Source: Neoceratodus forsteri
Taxonomy: Eukaryota > Chordata > Ceratodontiformes > Ceratodontidae
Length of the DNA: 64,000 nucleotides
Direction: 5' to 3'
Assembly: GCA_016271365.2 (NCBI GenBank)
Contig: JADMNL010000023.1
Location: forward strand, 606,146,501 to 606,210,500
Position 1 is the stretch's first letter. The number at the start of each line of letters is the position of its first letter. The translations under genes and the position numbers were made by a program. Shown here piece after piece: positions 44,598-57,014 of this stretch. The notes beneath the pieces were generated by a model. That model was not told the DNA's origin. It saw nothing but the letters and a program-made list of their open reading frames with translations, and made no database searches.

Positions 44598-45284
44598 CTC
44601 TTTAAGCTCAAAATTATGCAGCCAGAACATGCTTAGGAAACAGCTCTATTGCCATGAGTGCTTCCATAAGAGGAGCACAGGAGAAAACCTTAAGTCCATG
44701 GAGAGTTAAGTGCACTACTGAGCACCTTAATACACAGAGGATGGTATAAGGAAATTATGAAGGATTAGTGAAAGGCAACAGAGTAGGGTAATGATGAGGA
44801 GGGAGGCTGAGGTAGGGAAGGGACAGTGGAGTTTCCAGGCAGGGTGGAGTTGGGAGGAAATAAGGAAGAGAGGAGGAAAATAGGTAGGAAGAGGAAACCT
44901 AAGAAGTAGGACATGAGGGAGGGTGTCAGAGGATAGCAGGGCAAGTGGGGAGAACAGTCCTTGGGAGGGAAAGGGAAGGGAAGGGGTCCATGGAAAAGAA
45001 AGAGGTGGAGATAAGGTCGGGAGGGGAGTAGGAGGGAGGAAGGCAGGAGGGTGGGTAAGCAAAGGATGCAAGAGGAGGGGTAAACACAATGCACAAGCAG
45101 AGCAGGATGCAGTAGTCAAAAACGGGAATAAGAGGGGTGGGGATTAGGTCCCGAGTCACATTTTCTGGTTGAGGTGACAAACATGCAGAGTTTTGCTTTA
45201 AAGAGACCAAGTTTTACTGGTATGAAGTTCCCTAATCTCCCCTTTTCATAGGCAGGCAACACCTCAGAAAAGGCCACTGAGCAT
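44598..45284. other. Unassigned; contains a purine-rich tract
   Basis: No gene recognised. Position 44780-45075 is almost only A and G on the plus strand (GGGAGG, GGAAGAG and GGAAGGG words), interrupted by short pyrimidine spots. The minus-strand frames here are low-complexity Pro/Leu/Ser text produced by this composition, not genes. Confidence 0.5.
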
Positions 45285-46030
45285 GTTTACCTGTCTAAGA
45301 CACCTCCCAACTCCCTGAACTCCTCCTGAACCACACTATCCTCTTCACTAGCTGGTCATTGGTACCTAGGTGGACAATGACATCTAGATCGCCTCCCTCC
45401 TGCTGCCTTAGCAACCCCAGGATCCAGTTCCCATCCCTCTGAGCCATGGCATTGGGTAGGCACTTGACCTCCCTCTCACCATCCTTTCCTATCCCCAAAT
45501 CCATCCCCTCACAATGGAGTCCCCTACCAGAAATTGTTTCCTACTCCTCTAGGGGTTCTTTTGTCACCCCTCCCTTGCAGTCTGCACTACAGAGGTCCCA
45601 CATCCTCCCTTGCCACCACTGTGGGTGACAGTATGGACAGTCACCTCTGACAGAGCAGCATAGGAATTTTGCAGTGGTACCACTTGTTGGCTGTGCCTCT
45701 GACTCACCACCTTCACCCTCTTGAGCCCACCGTAGTCCAGCCATCCCTCCTCCTTGGCAATCTTTGAGGCAGCGGTGGCCTTGGTGGTCCTTGGGTGGGA
45801 GAAAAGGCTGCCTGAATCCCAGCCAACTCGGACTTGAGTCAAGCAATCTCCCACCGTCAGCCCAGATAATTGCACTGGTATTCACAGCTGCATTCATCCC
45901 ACCCTCAGCAGCTAAACCCCATGTAATTCAAGACAGGGGCACCCAGACTGAGCACTGCCTATCAAGATGATGGTATGGTAGCAGCAAGAGCCTCATCCAT
46001 GAAGACTAGGCCTATTTGGTGCTAACGTGC
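45285..46030 (-). mobile_element. CR1 ORF1 fragment, antisense
   Basis: The minus-strand frame at 45295-45504 has DLDVIVHLGTNDQLVK, the SGNH-esterase HxGTND block as at 29400. The frame at 45541-45897 carries EGWLDYGGLKRVKVVSQR followed by VVPLQNSYAAL, matching the CR1 ORF1 at 29707-30024. No endonuclease or RT follows on the left, so only ORF1 remains. The right boundary is approximate. Confidence 0.75.
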
Positions 46031-47232
46031 AGGAGCACAGTGTGGCAGGATATAGTTGGAAAAGCAGACATACTGGTGGAACATAAGCAGGCAGATTTGC
46101 CTTTTGATGCCTGACTGCACCAGGACTGCCCAGATAACACCCACAACCCTCCCCACTCCCAGCATGGCAGCAGAATACCTGACCACAGAGATGCCTGTGT
46201 TATAGGTTTGAAATCCACATACATTGGCTGTTCTAGAGTCATATTTACAGTACCTATCCTGCTAAACAGTCCGGCCTTCCATCAACCTGCCAGGGTAAGC
46301 ACAGAGGCTGACTGCCCTGACCCCCAGGCACACCGGCACCAACAGGTCAGCCCAGGAAGCCACATAAGGCAAAGTATAGGTCTATACATATTCATGAGCA
46401 GACCACCTGCCCACTATAGAGCCTGTCTACTGCTGGAATCTGCCACCAGTGTCCAGGAGCCTGCATACCACATTAGTTGGGCAGCTCAGTTATTTGCATT
46501 ACAGGCAGCTGTGAGCATCGAATCTTGATTCCAGCCCATAAGGTGTTCAAAATCAGCTGAGAATACTGATGAAAACCTGAGTATAGCCATAACTAAAGGA
46601 GCAAATCTAAAAAAATGCTAAAGCAGACTCAAAAGGGTGGGGGCATCTTGCAAGACAAAGAAAAGGCACTCTACAGTAAAATAAAAGGGTATAGTAGGAA
46701 CAAAATATTTATGGTAATGTATGTTGCTGATTTAATTTCCCAATCTAAACACTCGTTGAATGTACATACCTGAAAATTCAGTTCACATCTGAGGAGATAA
46801 ACAAAATGCTGTTTACAAATGTTCTTTCTAAACAAAATTATTAACAAAATCATTTAAAGAACTAAGTGTAACATCACCTTAATGTGTGCATGTATAGTAG
46901 TTGAAGTACTGCTAGAGGCTTACTAAAAATGGAACTGAAGCTTGTTCTTCTTCTATTTCAGATCTGGTTTATGGATACGGCAATTGCAAGTTCCAGATTT
47001 TTTAGATTCACTTCTCATTTGACCAGCCCCCCCTCACACACACTTGGGGGCTGGCTGGCTGTCTTTGAATCCAATATCAGTGCTGCTTCATTTCCAGTGT
47101 TAAAACTGTATCATTCCGTGGGGACCTAATAAAGAACATTTCAAAATGTACTCACCATTTCACTCCTCTGTCCCCTAAGGAATTTGAATCCAAATTCTCC
47201 TTAGAATAACCAGAAAGTTATATACTATAAGT
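46031..47232. other. Unassigned intergenic stretch
   Basis: No gene or mobile-element protein recognised. The first part may still belong to the CR1 5' region. A short TATTT-rich part lies near 46680-46850. Confidence 0.4.
47225..47232. repeat. 8-bp target duplication of hAT, left copy
   Basis: CTATAAGT, matched to CTGTAAGC at 48012-48019 (6 of 8). Confidence 0.55.
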
Positions 47233-48011
47233 CAGGGTTTTCAACTTTTTGTCTGCACGGACCCCAGAGTGAACATCAGTAGTAGCAGGGTCCTCCTTCC
47301 TGCAATGGCAGACAGAGCCTGCGCCGTGGGGGTGTAGGTGGAGGTTAAGTTTCTTACACAAATGGTGAAGGGGTATGGAGTTTAACTCAGAACTTCTGTC
47401 CAAAGACCAGGTTTGAATCCTATATTCACTATGTGATCCTGAGGAAATGGAGGTGTGGAGTTGCTAAGAGTGGAGAGTTGTAAATAAAACATCCAGATCT
47501 GAATACTGAGACAATCCAAGATGGCTCGTGGAGGCAGTAGGTGCTAGCCTGGATAGCCCAGCAGGTCAAGAATATTCCCTTTCTGTAATTTGGTTGAACA
47601 AGTCTGGATAATGTCTTTCTACATGGGTTAAACACATTTTTATAACACCTGCATATCTGTAACTGAGTGAAGGAGAAAGAAATGTGGTGAAAAGACGCTG
47701 CACTGCATGCTGCTGATACATACTAGGTACTCGAGTGAAATGCGACTCAAGTTAAAACAAATAATCGGGTTTGACTGAATTCTTTTCTTTACAACTGCTT
47801 GCCTCCAAGTACTTATTTTATGAAAAGGAGCATGAACGCAGCTAGGGTTGCTATGGCAGAGCATGGAAATACTATTTCAAAACACCAAGACGATATTAAG
47901 CACCATTTCTACAGTTTTGTATGTAACATTTTTCCTGCTCACTCCACGGACTCTCTATGCCTTGCTCAGGGACCTCCAGTGGGCCTAGTACTCCTGGTTT
48001 GAAAAACCCTG
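47233..48011. mobile_element. Non-autonomous hAT element, 779 bp
   Basis: Terminal inverted repeats are CAGGGTTTTCAAC at 47233 and the complement of CAGGGTTTTTCAAAC at 47997-48011. The flanking 8-bp imperfect duplication and CAGGG..TCAA ends are typical of hAT (Charlie-like) elements. Frames inside (47218-47403, 47799-48002) show no transposase motif. The length is beyond a small MITE but too short for a transposase gene. Confidence 0.75.
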
Positions 48012-48524
48012 CTGTAAGCTATGGGTGTGTTATGGGTGTGGCATAGGTGAGGTCGGGAACATGGCCAGGTATTGAAATTTAGTTGAACGCCTGTCTTCCT
48101 TCCTACAGTAGTACAGTAGTTGCCCTATGTGGCAAGGATGCCCATCTACCATCTCATTTAATCATGAGAATGCTGCCATAGAAACACATTCCTTTTACAA
48201 GCCAAGTTATAAAATGGGTTTGATAAAATCCTGTACTGTAATTGATGGAATTTGATCACATGGCCATGATGTTATGCCTGCACATTAAAATGTGCCAGAA
48301 CCACTGAACTTTATCTACTTCATCAAACAGATTTAAAATTAAAAATTAAAGGAACCATTTCATATTCACAATAAAGCAATGAACTTGGCCTTGTGCCTTA
48401 CTTACAGAGGGGTGTCATTATCCCACAATTTGCAGTTTTAAAATAAATCAATAAATGTTATTCCCTGAAGGTCTTTTTCTGTATATTCATTTTTAAAATG
48501 AAAAGCAAATTTAATATTAAACGT
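48012..48524. other. Unassigned stretch
   Basis: No feature recognised. A/T-rich from 48230 on. Confidence 0.45.
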
Positions 48525-48899
48525 TAGTTAGTTTGGTTTTATTGATCGATATTAAATATCATTTCAATGTACAATACAAAATTACATATATAACATACGT
48601 ATCACAAAAAAGGACAAGACAGTATTGGCATCTAAAGATATGTTCCTAACATTAATCATTTAGACAACTTCTATCTATAAAGTGAAAACATATTATGAAT
48701 AGCCATATAATGGTTATATATCATTTATCTAAATGAAAATCCAAGCTAGAGCCTCACATATTCCAATCAGAATGATCATTAAAGTACATCAATCTTATGC
48801 TAACAATTAGTTATGGGCAATATGAGTCTACATGTGTAAAGATCCCAGGAAACCAGCTAAAGCCTTTAACTTAAGTTCATCATTTGAGTTAAAGAGATT

Positions 48900-50649
48900 A
48901 TATAAGATCATGCTTGACGGTAAATATATATTACCTAGAATTTCTCTCAACCATTTATCTCTACTGTTAGTAAACAAAGGGCAGACTAGAATCACATGTT
49001 TTAGATCATCTGGGAGTTCCCATATTTACAATAAGGTGTTGAGACGTTAGATCTTTTGCAGATAATGTATATACTTAGAGTTATACAATTCCTTTCTGAA
49101 TCTGCATAACAGATGTCTCTCACTAGATTTGAGTCAGAAGCTATAGATAGGGCTCCATAATATTAGTATTCTTTAATTGTTTCTACCATATGAAGCATTT
49201 AAGCTGATCCAAACAACAATATTTATTTTGAATCTCAAGATCTCTAATTCTTAATACAACCCTATTTTTAACTTCATTCCAAGGTTGAATATATATGGTA
49301 CATCTGTCAACGATTCCTAAACCTAAAGGATAGAGCTGTTTCTTTATTAATTGCATGGAGGGTGAGAGGAAACCCATATCAAGATATTTCATCTCTTCCT
49401 CCAGACAACAGACAGGAAGTCAACCATTAGGAAGAAGAAACAGCTTCAAAAGAAAAGAATCCTTCTCTCCAAAATCTTTGAACTTTCTGAATACTGACCA
49501 AGTTCTAACTGTAGAACTGCTGCCAGAACTGAGTTAGAGACCATCAACAAGTATTTATATAATTTGTTTACTGGTACCTCAATTTCTTTATTGCCTTCTG
49601 ATCCCTACATCTCTGCAGCATATAGTGCACTAGAGTTAATTTTAGCATTCAGTACATTTATAACTCCAGGTACCGTGGTTCTTCCTAATTTAGCATTAAA
49701 TATTTGAAATGGCCTTGACACTGTTCGCAAATTATTTTTAATCAGTGTCCTATGTATTTTCAGGTGCAATTTTGTGAGAACCTGACCCCAGATAGTCGTA
49801 ATGTTTAATAGTTTCCAATTTTTCTGAACCAAGCCATACAGTGGGTATTTTATTTGTTGTAGTCCCAAAACAAGCATTTTGGTCTTTTCCTTATTAATAA
49901 TTAACTTCAGGTCAGAAGACAAAGAAAGAAAGATATCAAGTTTTCTTTGAAGTCCCACTTTGAGGTAGACAAGAAAATGATATCATCAGCATATGCCAAT
50001 AATGATATTCCTTTTCCTCCAATTTTAGGAGCATGGAAATTGGCATCATCAAGACTTGTCAACAAAGAATTAATGTAGATGTTAAACAGCTTAGGTGCCA
50101 AAGGCAACCCTGTCTAACACCCAGATTAGTTCTGACGGAGTCAGTGGTGTGTCTTAATTGATCATATTGGACCCTTGCCCAGGTGTTAGTGTATAGTCTC
50201 TTAATTATGTTTATTAAATCTGAATCAAAGCCAAGCTCCTCCAATATATTCCACAAAAGGCCTCTGCTTATACTATCAAATGCTGAGAAAAAATCAATGA
50301 AACAACAATACAGTTTTTGAGATTTTAACTTGACATATTTCCATATAAGATAATTCAAACATAACAGTGATGAACAGTAGATCTAGCTTTTAGAAAGTCA
50401 TTCTGCAGTTCACTCAAATGGCATTTTTTCAATCCAAATAGTTAATCATTTCAAGATGATTTTTGCAAAATGTTTTTGTGAAATATCAATTAGACTTATT
50501 GGTCGATACATTCTGGGATCACTACTGTTCCCTTTCTTGAGAATTGGATAAATTATGGTCCTAACCAACTCTCTGGAATAGTTAAACCCTGTACTATTGC
50601 ATTGAAAAAGGAAAATAGAATTAGAACCCACCAAAAGGGAAATGTTTTA
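48900..50649 (-). pseudogene. LINE reverse-transcriptase remnant
   Basis: The 50634-50446 frame has YPILKKGNSSDPRMYRPISLIDI. The next one (50358-50059) has CFIDFFSAFDSISRGLLWNILEELG (block A, F.D...AFD) and NLGVRQGCLWHLS (block B). The frame at 50107-49907 has APKLFNIYINSLLTS and LLAYADDIIFLS, so YADD is intact near 49980. 49958-49605 has INKEKTKMLVLG, the later block. Together they cover RT blocks 1-7 apart from shifts. Confidence 0.85.
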
Positions 50650-52150
50650 TAAATATCTCTAATATAGAATCAGGGCTCGGAGCTTTGTTTGAAGAAAGAT
50701 AAATAATAGCAACATAGATTTCCTCTTCAGAAATATATATAAATGTAGAAACACTGCTTTCCCTATTTGGCCCTCAGTGGAATCAATTCTATTCCTCAAT
50801 TGAAAATACAGGGCCTCAATATAGCACGTCCATATATCTGGAGTTATATAGGCCTCCAACTTAGAAGAGTAGTTATTATAACCTGACGCAACCAGTATCC
50901 AAAATGCCTCATATCTTTCTTAATTACTGTTTTCCTAAGGGTTTCCCATCTTTCACATTATGCTTCAATCTCTTTATCCAAAATTTCTTTATAAACCTTC
51001 CTATATCTATTCATTAAGGAATCCTAATTTTGATATCTGTGATCTCTTTCTTAATTTGTCTTAAGTTTTGATTTAGCTCTTTTTGGCTAATTTACAGGTT
51101 GCATTAAACCAAGACTTCCCCACACAATTTGAGTTATAAGATCTTTTCACTGTACAGTGAGGTCTTAATAACATATTAATTTTATTCCATTTGTCAATAA
51201 TTGTAGCATGATCCATCTCACCAATTAGCAAGTTCCTTAAATCAAGCAACGTATCATCCTCTAATAAATTAGTAAAGTTATCGATGGAGTGAGCATTCCA
51301 TCTGATTCTTCGCTGATTTTGTATTTCCAAATTATTTAATTCAGGCTCTAAACTTAAAAGCCTGTCTCCTGCATTTTCAATGACACCACAATCGGAGATG
51401 GGCTAACTCAACTCTGTCTAGTACCACTAGATCTTTGACAAATTTCAAAGCTTCTATGTTAAGCCATAAGTCAATTGTTGTAAAACCTCTACTATTATTG
51501 AAAGTTGGCTTACCTAAATAGTCACTAGTTGTACAGCCATTTAATAGTGACAAATTAAGATCCAACATCAACTTGTTCAAAATCTTTCCTCTTACATATC
51601 GTAATAGAATCCAATGACCTCTAAAATCTGTGAGATTAATATTTATGGTCTGTATTTCAGCTATAAGTTCCCCATATAATGCTTCATTCTCCTTACTTGC
51701 TGCAATTCTAGCCTTGAAATCACCTATTATTACTATTGACAGATATGACAAGCTACAAATAATGGTTTCTAACGCTTTTCCTTAGGTGTACATATACTTC
51801 AGTGGCTTTACACTTAGAGGGAGGAAAATAGACATTTACAATAATTAGACTGCCCAAGATCCCTTCCAGTTTCAACACCAACACTTTCTTAATTTTGGTC
51901 TGGATTTCTTCAGTTTTAAATTTTAATGAGGTTTTAACCAAAATCATTAGCCCTGATTTATAATGGCCTACCTTCCCTTTTCTTGTAGCAGGGATTAATT
52001 GTCTTGTATGTCCTGGTAGTTGTGGAAGAAACATTTATGTACACCAAGTTTCTTGGAGACAGAGAATGTCTTTCTGTATCAAAATGCCTTAACGTCTGGA
52101 TCAGCAAACTTGATATGTGCACCCTCAATGTTCCAAGACAGAATTTTCAA
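50650..52150 (-). pseudogene. LINE APE-type endonuclease remnant
   Basis: From 52150 the minus-strand text includes WNIEGA, then ILCLQETWC at about 52072-52046 (the catalytic Glu block). Next are PATRKGKVGHYKSGLMILVKTSL (52034-51753) and IIGDFKARIAAS at 51751 on; GDFNARI is usual, so the Asn of GDFN is replaced by Lys. A final FTTIDLWL and LDRVELAHL (usual SDHL, His block) precede KSWFNATCKLAKKS at 51073-51330. The set is that of a TPRT LINE. Confidence 0.75.
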
Positions 52151-54258
52151 GGGCCTAAATTCAATCAAATTAGATTTAAGTAACACATGAGAATTTTCCT
52201 GCTGTGATTGTCATATCTTGTTCAATAATTCAAGGCCAGAAAACAGATAATTTAGGAATCTCACCATCCTTTACCAAATCCATATCCTTTCCTGACTGGG
52301 TTTGGGTTTCAGGACTTAATAAATTAATCATATAGATGCCCAAAAGATCCAGTGTATTCCCAGTCAACAATAATTGCTTCAGAATGAGGGAGTTCTTAAA
52401 TGTAATATCTATCTGGGAAGTATTATTATATTTTTACAAACTTTAGCTACTCCATCAAAAATTAGAGATCTTTATATGTAAAATCCTGTCCCAGAATGTT
52501 ATCAGGTCATTTTTAATTTTTCTTATTGTTTCACCAACTTTTGTTTCCCATCCAAAATTGTTATTGTTCTAGTTTCCCAATCATCTTCCTGATTCCCAAT
52601 AGTAACTTGTGTCTGAATAGCCAGCCTCCCATCATTCTCTGTTCCTATAGATTTTATAATATTAGGGGCCACTTTCTCCCTAATAATTGGGACCCTCTGG
52701 GAGGCAACAGTAATGCCTCCCAGACCCAATATAGGGTTCTTATGCGATTTCTTTGGCAAGTATTTCATTCTGACAGTATATTAGAACACAGTTCTGGTAA
52801 TATTTATTAGGTGGCCTCATTACATATAAATCTTCAGGTATTTCCTGATATCCAAAAGTTGGACTACCCAAATAAGGAGAGTATCCTGCATTTCATTGGA
52901 AAGTTCCTGAATCCCATAACATTTCACAAGATATTCAGACTCACCACTTTCTGCATTATTGGGATAGATAGGGCTACTTGCCTAGTAAGTGTATTAATTT
53001 CCAGTGATGAAAATGTTTTTGGTCATCTAAAGGACAGCTAAACCTAACATCCTTCTTCTTAGATTCTGCTTTAAAATCCTGCACTTTTGTGAGACCTATT
53101 TCTTTATCTTCCTTGAATATATCAGATTTGTTCATGAATCTCCCTGGCCCGTAATTTGAAATTGCTCCTTACCCTTTAAAATATGGGGTTGTGTTATCTT
53201 TGGTAATGTCTTAGACTTACATCCCTTAATTTACTCCTAGATTTTCCTTTCCTTTCCCCTTTTGTTTACTCACTGTTGGTATTTCAATTTCAGTTTCCTT
53301 CTCGCAATTACAGGTTACTTCCCTATCAAATGGCGATGGTAGAATTAACCTGTATTGCTTTATTAAAAGATACCAGATTAACTATCAGCTCCATAGTCCT
53401 TTCTGTCCTTTCTGTATTATTACCCCATCTTAAGCCTTTCAATAGAATTTTTGTTATGAAAGGCATCTGCCTGGAGACTGGAGATCTCATTTTAACTACT
53501 TTCAGGTTTTCCAAGATAACTACAACAGCATAATATCTATCTTCAATAATTTCCAGCAATTGCCTGGAAAGAGAAGAACTAGCAGTGAAATTTCCAGCAT
53601 CCTTATAGTATTTTTATTAAAGAGAGATCTAGGACCATCTCTGCCTTTCTGTTCATTGTCCTGAGGCCTATCCATAGCCTGACTACCTCTTTCATGGGCC
53701 ATATCCGATTTCCTTAATCCCTCAATAGTGGAATTCAGGTCCTTCAGAATAGTTTCTAATTGTGATAATTTGTCTGATGACTCCTTGTCGACCTTTGGTC
53801 CCTTCATCTGACAACTCTGAGTTAGTTTTTTCTGAATCAGGAGAAAAGGTGGAGGATACTGTCTGATGGTCATAGTCACTTTCTTGTACCAAATATGAAG
53901 AACAAGGAGAAAAACTTGTAATTTGGCTGATTCATCAGTCAAAATATAATTTGAGTTGGTGAAGTCCTCTCAGTTACTTCAACTGAGATTTCTACCTCTC
54001 TTTTCGGAAGAAAGAGATATTAATAATTCAGTATCTCATAGTCTATATCCTCCTGACTAAGTTGATTAAACTTGGGCTCAGTCAGGGTAGATAAAATGTT
54101 ACCCTAAGAGCCTCCTGGTCCCATAGTTCAGTAATTTTAAGTTGTTTCTCCTTATTTACTTTAGGAATCTTTTCCTATCTTTCCTATGTTTCTAGAGCAC
54201 CAGAGGATAAAGGATCAATCTCCCTATGCTTCCTGGTTACATCTCTAGGTAATGCCAT
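52145..54258 (-). pseudogene. LINE ORF1 remnant
   Basis: Starts at ATG 54258. The N-terminal part MALPRDVTRKHREIDPLSSG is charged. The stretch 53942-53520 has PKVDKESSDKLSQLETILKDLNSTIEGLRKSDMAHE, a heptad-like coiled coil. Further on, 52768-52523 has GGITVASQRVPIIREKVAPNIIKSIG and QTQVTIGNQEDD. Such ORF1 proteins bind element RNA. No zinc knuckle is visible. Frames shift near 53500 and 53040. Confidence 0.6.
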
Positions 54259-54260
54259 CT

Positions 54261-54534
54261 TTCCACTTCTTGTTTACAGCATTTGAGATCACTCAACTTC
54301 AAAATGTGCAGTTATTCCTATGGAAAAATAGTTCAAAACCAAATTAAAATTAGAGATTACCTCAAAGTTATCTCTTAACCATAGAAAAACCTGCAATTGT
54401 GAAATAACAAAGTTAAGTCACAACTGCAGGGACAAACAACAAATCAGACAAAAATGGGTCAAATTAAAAATTACAAATATAACCGGGTAAAATAGACATT
54501 TACAACCCATAGATAGGAAAGCTATGCCTCATGG
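54261..54534. other. Probable 5' flank or UTR of LINE
   Basis: A-rich DNA after the ORF1 start, with no features recognised. Confidence 0.35.
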
Positions 54535-54687
54535 ATTTGAAAGCTGTTGCTTACTGTAAACCCTCTGCCTGTATATTGTACCATTGTCTTCTATTTCATG
54601 TACTGTTACTTCCGTGTCACCCCTGAAAAGGGACCTCCGGGCCCAGTGGGCTACCCGTCATCAAAATTCAATAAATAAATAAATAAA
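54535..54687 (+). mobile_element. Short 3'-tail fragment of a LINE or SINE
   Basis: Ends with GGGACCTCCGGGCCCAGTG, then CTACCCGTCATCAAAATTC and (AATA)n at 54670-54688, the form of a CR1/L2-group 3' end with its microsatellite. The 5' side begins at a short non-coding block. Confidence 0.45.
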
Positions 54688-57014
54688 AATAATGCCCTTA
54701 GTTTGGCTAATGAGGTGACAGGTGGACCTTAATAGTCCTAATATGAATTCATAAATAAATTCAGATGTACAAAATTTGAAAATTTGTCAATACTGCCTAT
54801 ACAACCATACATTAATAATTCATAAAAATAATAAAAGGTAGAATACTTCTGAAGATAAAAGGTATATAGTCCGTTATGATCTGTTGTATGTGTGTCACTA
54901 TACACCCAAAAGGCAGGAAGGGGAGAAAAGGTTATACCAACAGTAAACAAAGACAATATTCCATCTGATTCAACAGGCAAAAGGCAGGGAAGGAAACTGT
55001 GCCAGCAGCAGCAGCAGCAAAACAGTGTTCAATATGCTCACCAACTTCCCTCGGATCAATTCCTTATTTAATGTAAATCTCTTCTAACACCTTCTAGCTC
55101 TTTCTTTCCTTAAGCACTGTGCAAAGAAATATAATAAAAAATAGCTGCAGTTGCAGTTGAAAACTTGTTACAAGTCAACAATTTGAAATCGCAGCCCCAT
55201 ATACACTAGTATACACTGGTGTATCTTAACCACACCTGAAAGATATACACTATCAGGAGCTAGCTAGTAAAATGCTGCAAGCAGTTTCAATCTGTCTCAT
55301 TCAGGCCTTCAAACTCCCAGCAACACATTAGGAGCTCTTCAGAGTATCCACTGTTGGTAAAATATCCACAGCGTTTGTCTATAATGGGCCACTTGGTTGT
55401 CAAAACGCCCACCCACACAAGGATAGTATACTCGCAAATAAAGGGTCTGGGCACTGTAACAAAGCAGAGAAAATAAATGGCAGAAATCAGAAACTAAGAT
55501 GCAGGACTATTATACTACAAGAGCAAATAGCTTATCAGCTGCTCACAGTTTCCCTTTAAAATTCCTTCTCGCTTTGCCCCCCCTTGCGCTTCTTACCCTT
55601 CCATAGAAATAAATAAAATAAAACAAAAACTCAAAACTTAGAACTTATACAAAATGCAGGTTCACAAACTCAAAAACCTTGTAAATATAAAACAAAGTCC
55701 TTCCTTACTTTTAGTAGTAATCACAGTAATCATTGTAAGCAAAATTTCTTAGGGTTCAGCCCATGAAGTATGTCACTTGTTTACTCATTTACTCAGTGGG
55801 CAGATGCAAACAATATTCAAAGCCAGAGAAAATTAACTAGAGCTGTAGTTTGGGACTACTATAGCTACTACAAAGATAACTGGGACTGCCACGCTGTAGA
55901 GCAACAAGCCATCTTTCCTCTCCAGATCTCTGCTACATCTGAAGGGGAGAAACTATGCATGCATTTTGGATGCCCCCATGAGTGGATACCATGGATCTGT
56001 TGGATAACAAAACCTCATGACCCTGCTTTCCCCAGGAAATTTAAAAATTGAATTTTAAACTTTTAACTTTACTATTAGCTAATTTACTATATATCTTATC
56101 CATTTCCATAAACTTCTATTTTAAACAAAAGGGTGAAAAGGAAAAACTGAGATAGCCTAAGATAGCCTCTAAAATAAGACCAAAAATGAGCAAAATGACA
56201 CAAAAAACTGTGACACAAAAACACTGAAACACAAGGACAAAAACAAAAATTGAGTGAGGTTAAAGAGGTTAAAAATTCTTTACATCCGTCTGAATATAGT
56301 CACTATTGCTAGTGACTTAGTCATAATAAAGCCTTTATTTTATCATTGAGAGAAAACCGGAGGAAACAGTTCTCTTTGTGCCTTCCTGCTAGTTTTTCTC
56401 AGCCGGCCCGGACCCGTGCCCTCCTAGATGCTTTTTACTCTGCTGCCATCACACAGAGGAACAGAAATCACCTTTAGTCACCTAAAATAACCCAAAAGAA
56501 ATGAGAAGAGCAGGGGCCCGGCAGAAGCTCACAAAAGATTCACTGGTAAGACTGCATGCTCCTTAACACAGATGGCATACCTGTAGTAGAACTAAAACCT
56601 GCAGTGCAGTTGTGAAATCTGTGACTACTCCTCGGGCACAGATGTGCATAGTGAGCTCCTCCTCCTTGAGAAAGGTAGACCTTCCAACATTGGTCCACAG
56701 GATTCTGAGACTGGGGACATCTTCAGCTGGTCTTACAGTTCAAACATATGTGACTGTGAGTGCTGGGATAAGGCTGCCAGAATGATGCATATGGCTGTTT
56801 TCCTTTTCCTGGGCAGAAAGTTGCTATAGAGATTTGAAAATAGTGCCATCACAACTAGCTAATGAGGAAGCAAAACAGTCTATTAGTTCTGCTAGATCCC
56901 CCACCCATTAATTTGGAATGTAAGTTAGCCAGTATTAAGTCAGATCTGGAACTCTGGTCTCCTATGTGGAAGTGCCAGGCGCCAGAAAAAAATAACCTAG
57001 TACTTTGCTGCTAA
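54688..57014. other. Unassigned intergenic stretch
   Basis: No gene recognised. There is an (AGC)n tract at 55002-55018. A short AT-rich run with many A-tracts lies at 56100-56290. The frame at 55770-56051 ends without a recognised motif. Some of it could be the 5' UTR of the LINE at 48525. Confidence 0.4.

Larger units (their letters stand above)
48525..54260 (-). mobile_element. Two-ORF LINE (APE endonuclease and RT), clade uncertain, antisense
   Basis: Its 3' end is near 48525 (GTTTGGTTTTATTGATCG, with the complement of an AATAAAAC signal). ORF1 begins at 54258 (MALPRDVTRKHREIDPLS) and has a coiled coil near 53780-53700 (SDKLSQLETILKDLNSTIEGL). ORF2 begins near 52150 with an ILSWNIEGA-like text, the APE N-terminus. 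RT follows at 50650-48900. The layout of 5' ORF1 plus ORF2 without any RNase H block fits a LINE. The RT wording LGVRQGC..APKLFNIYINSLL resembles the Ingi/Vingi-type or L2-like groups. I am not sure of the clade. All frames are shifted. Confidence 0.82.

Noticed and set aside
44727..45210. Pro/Leu/Ser-rich frames on the minus strand
   Set aside because: Result of the purine-only tract; no start context or conserved motif.
55770..56051. 93-codon plus-strand frame as host exon
   Set aside because: No splice sites with confidence, no recognised domain, and nothing matching in flanking DNA.
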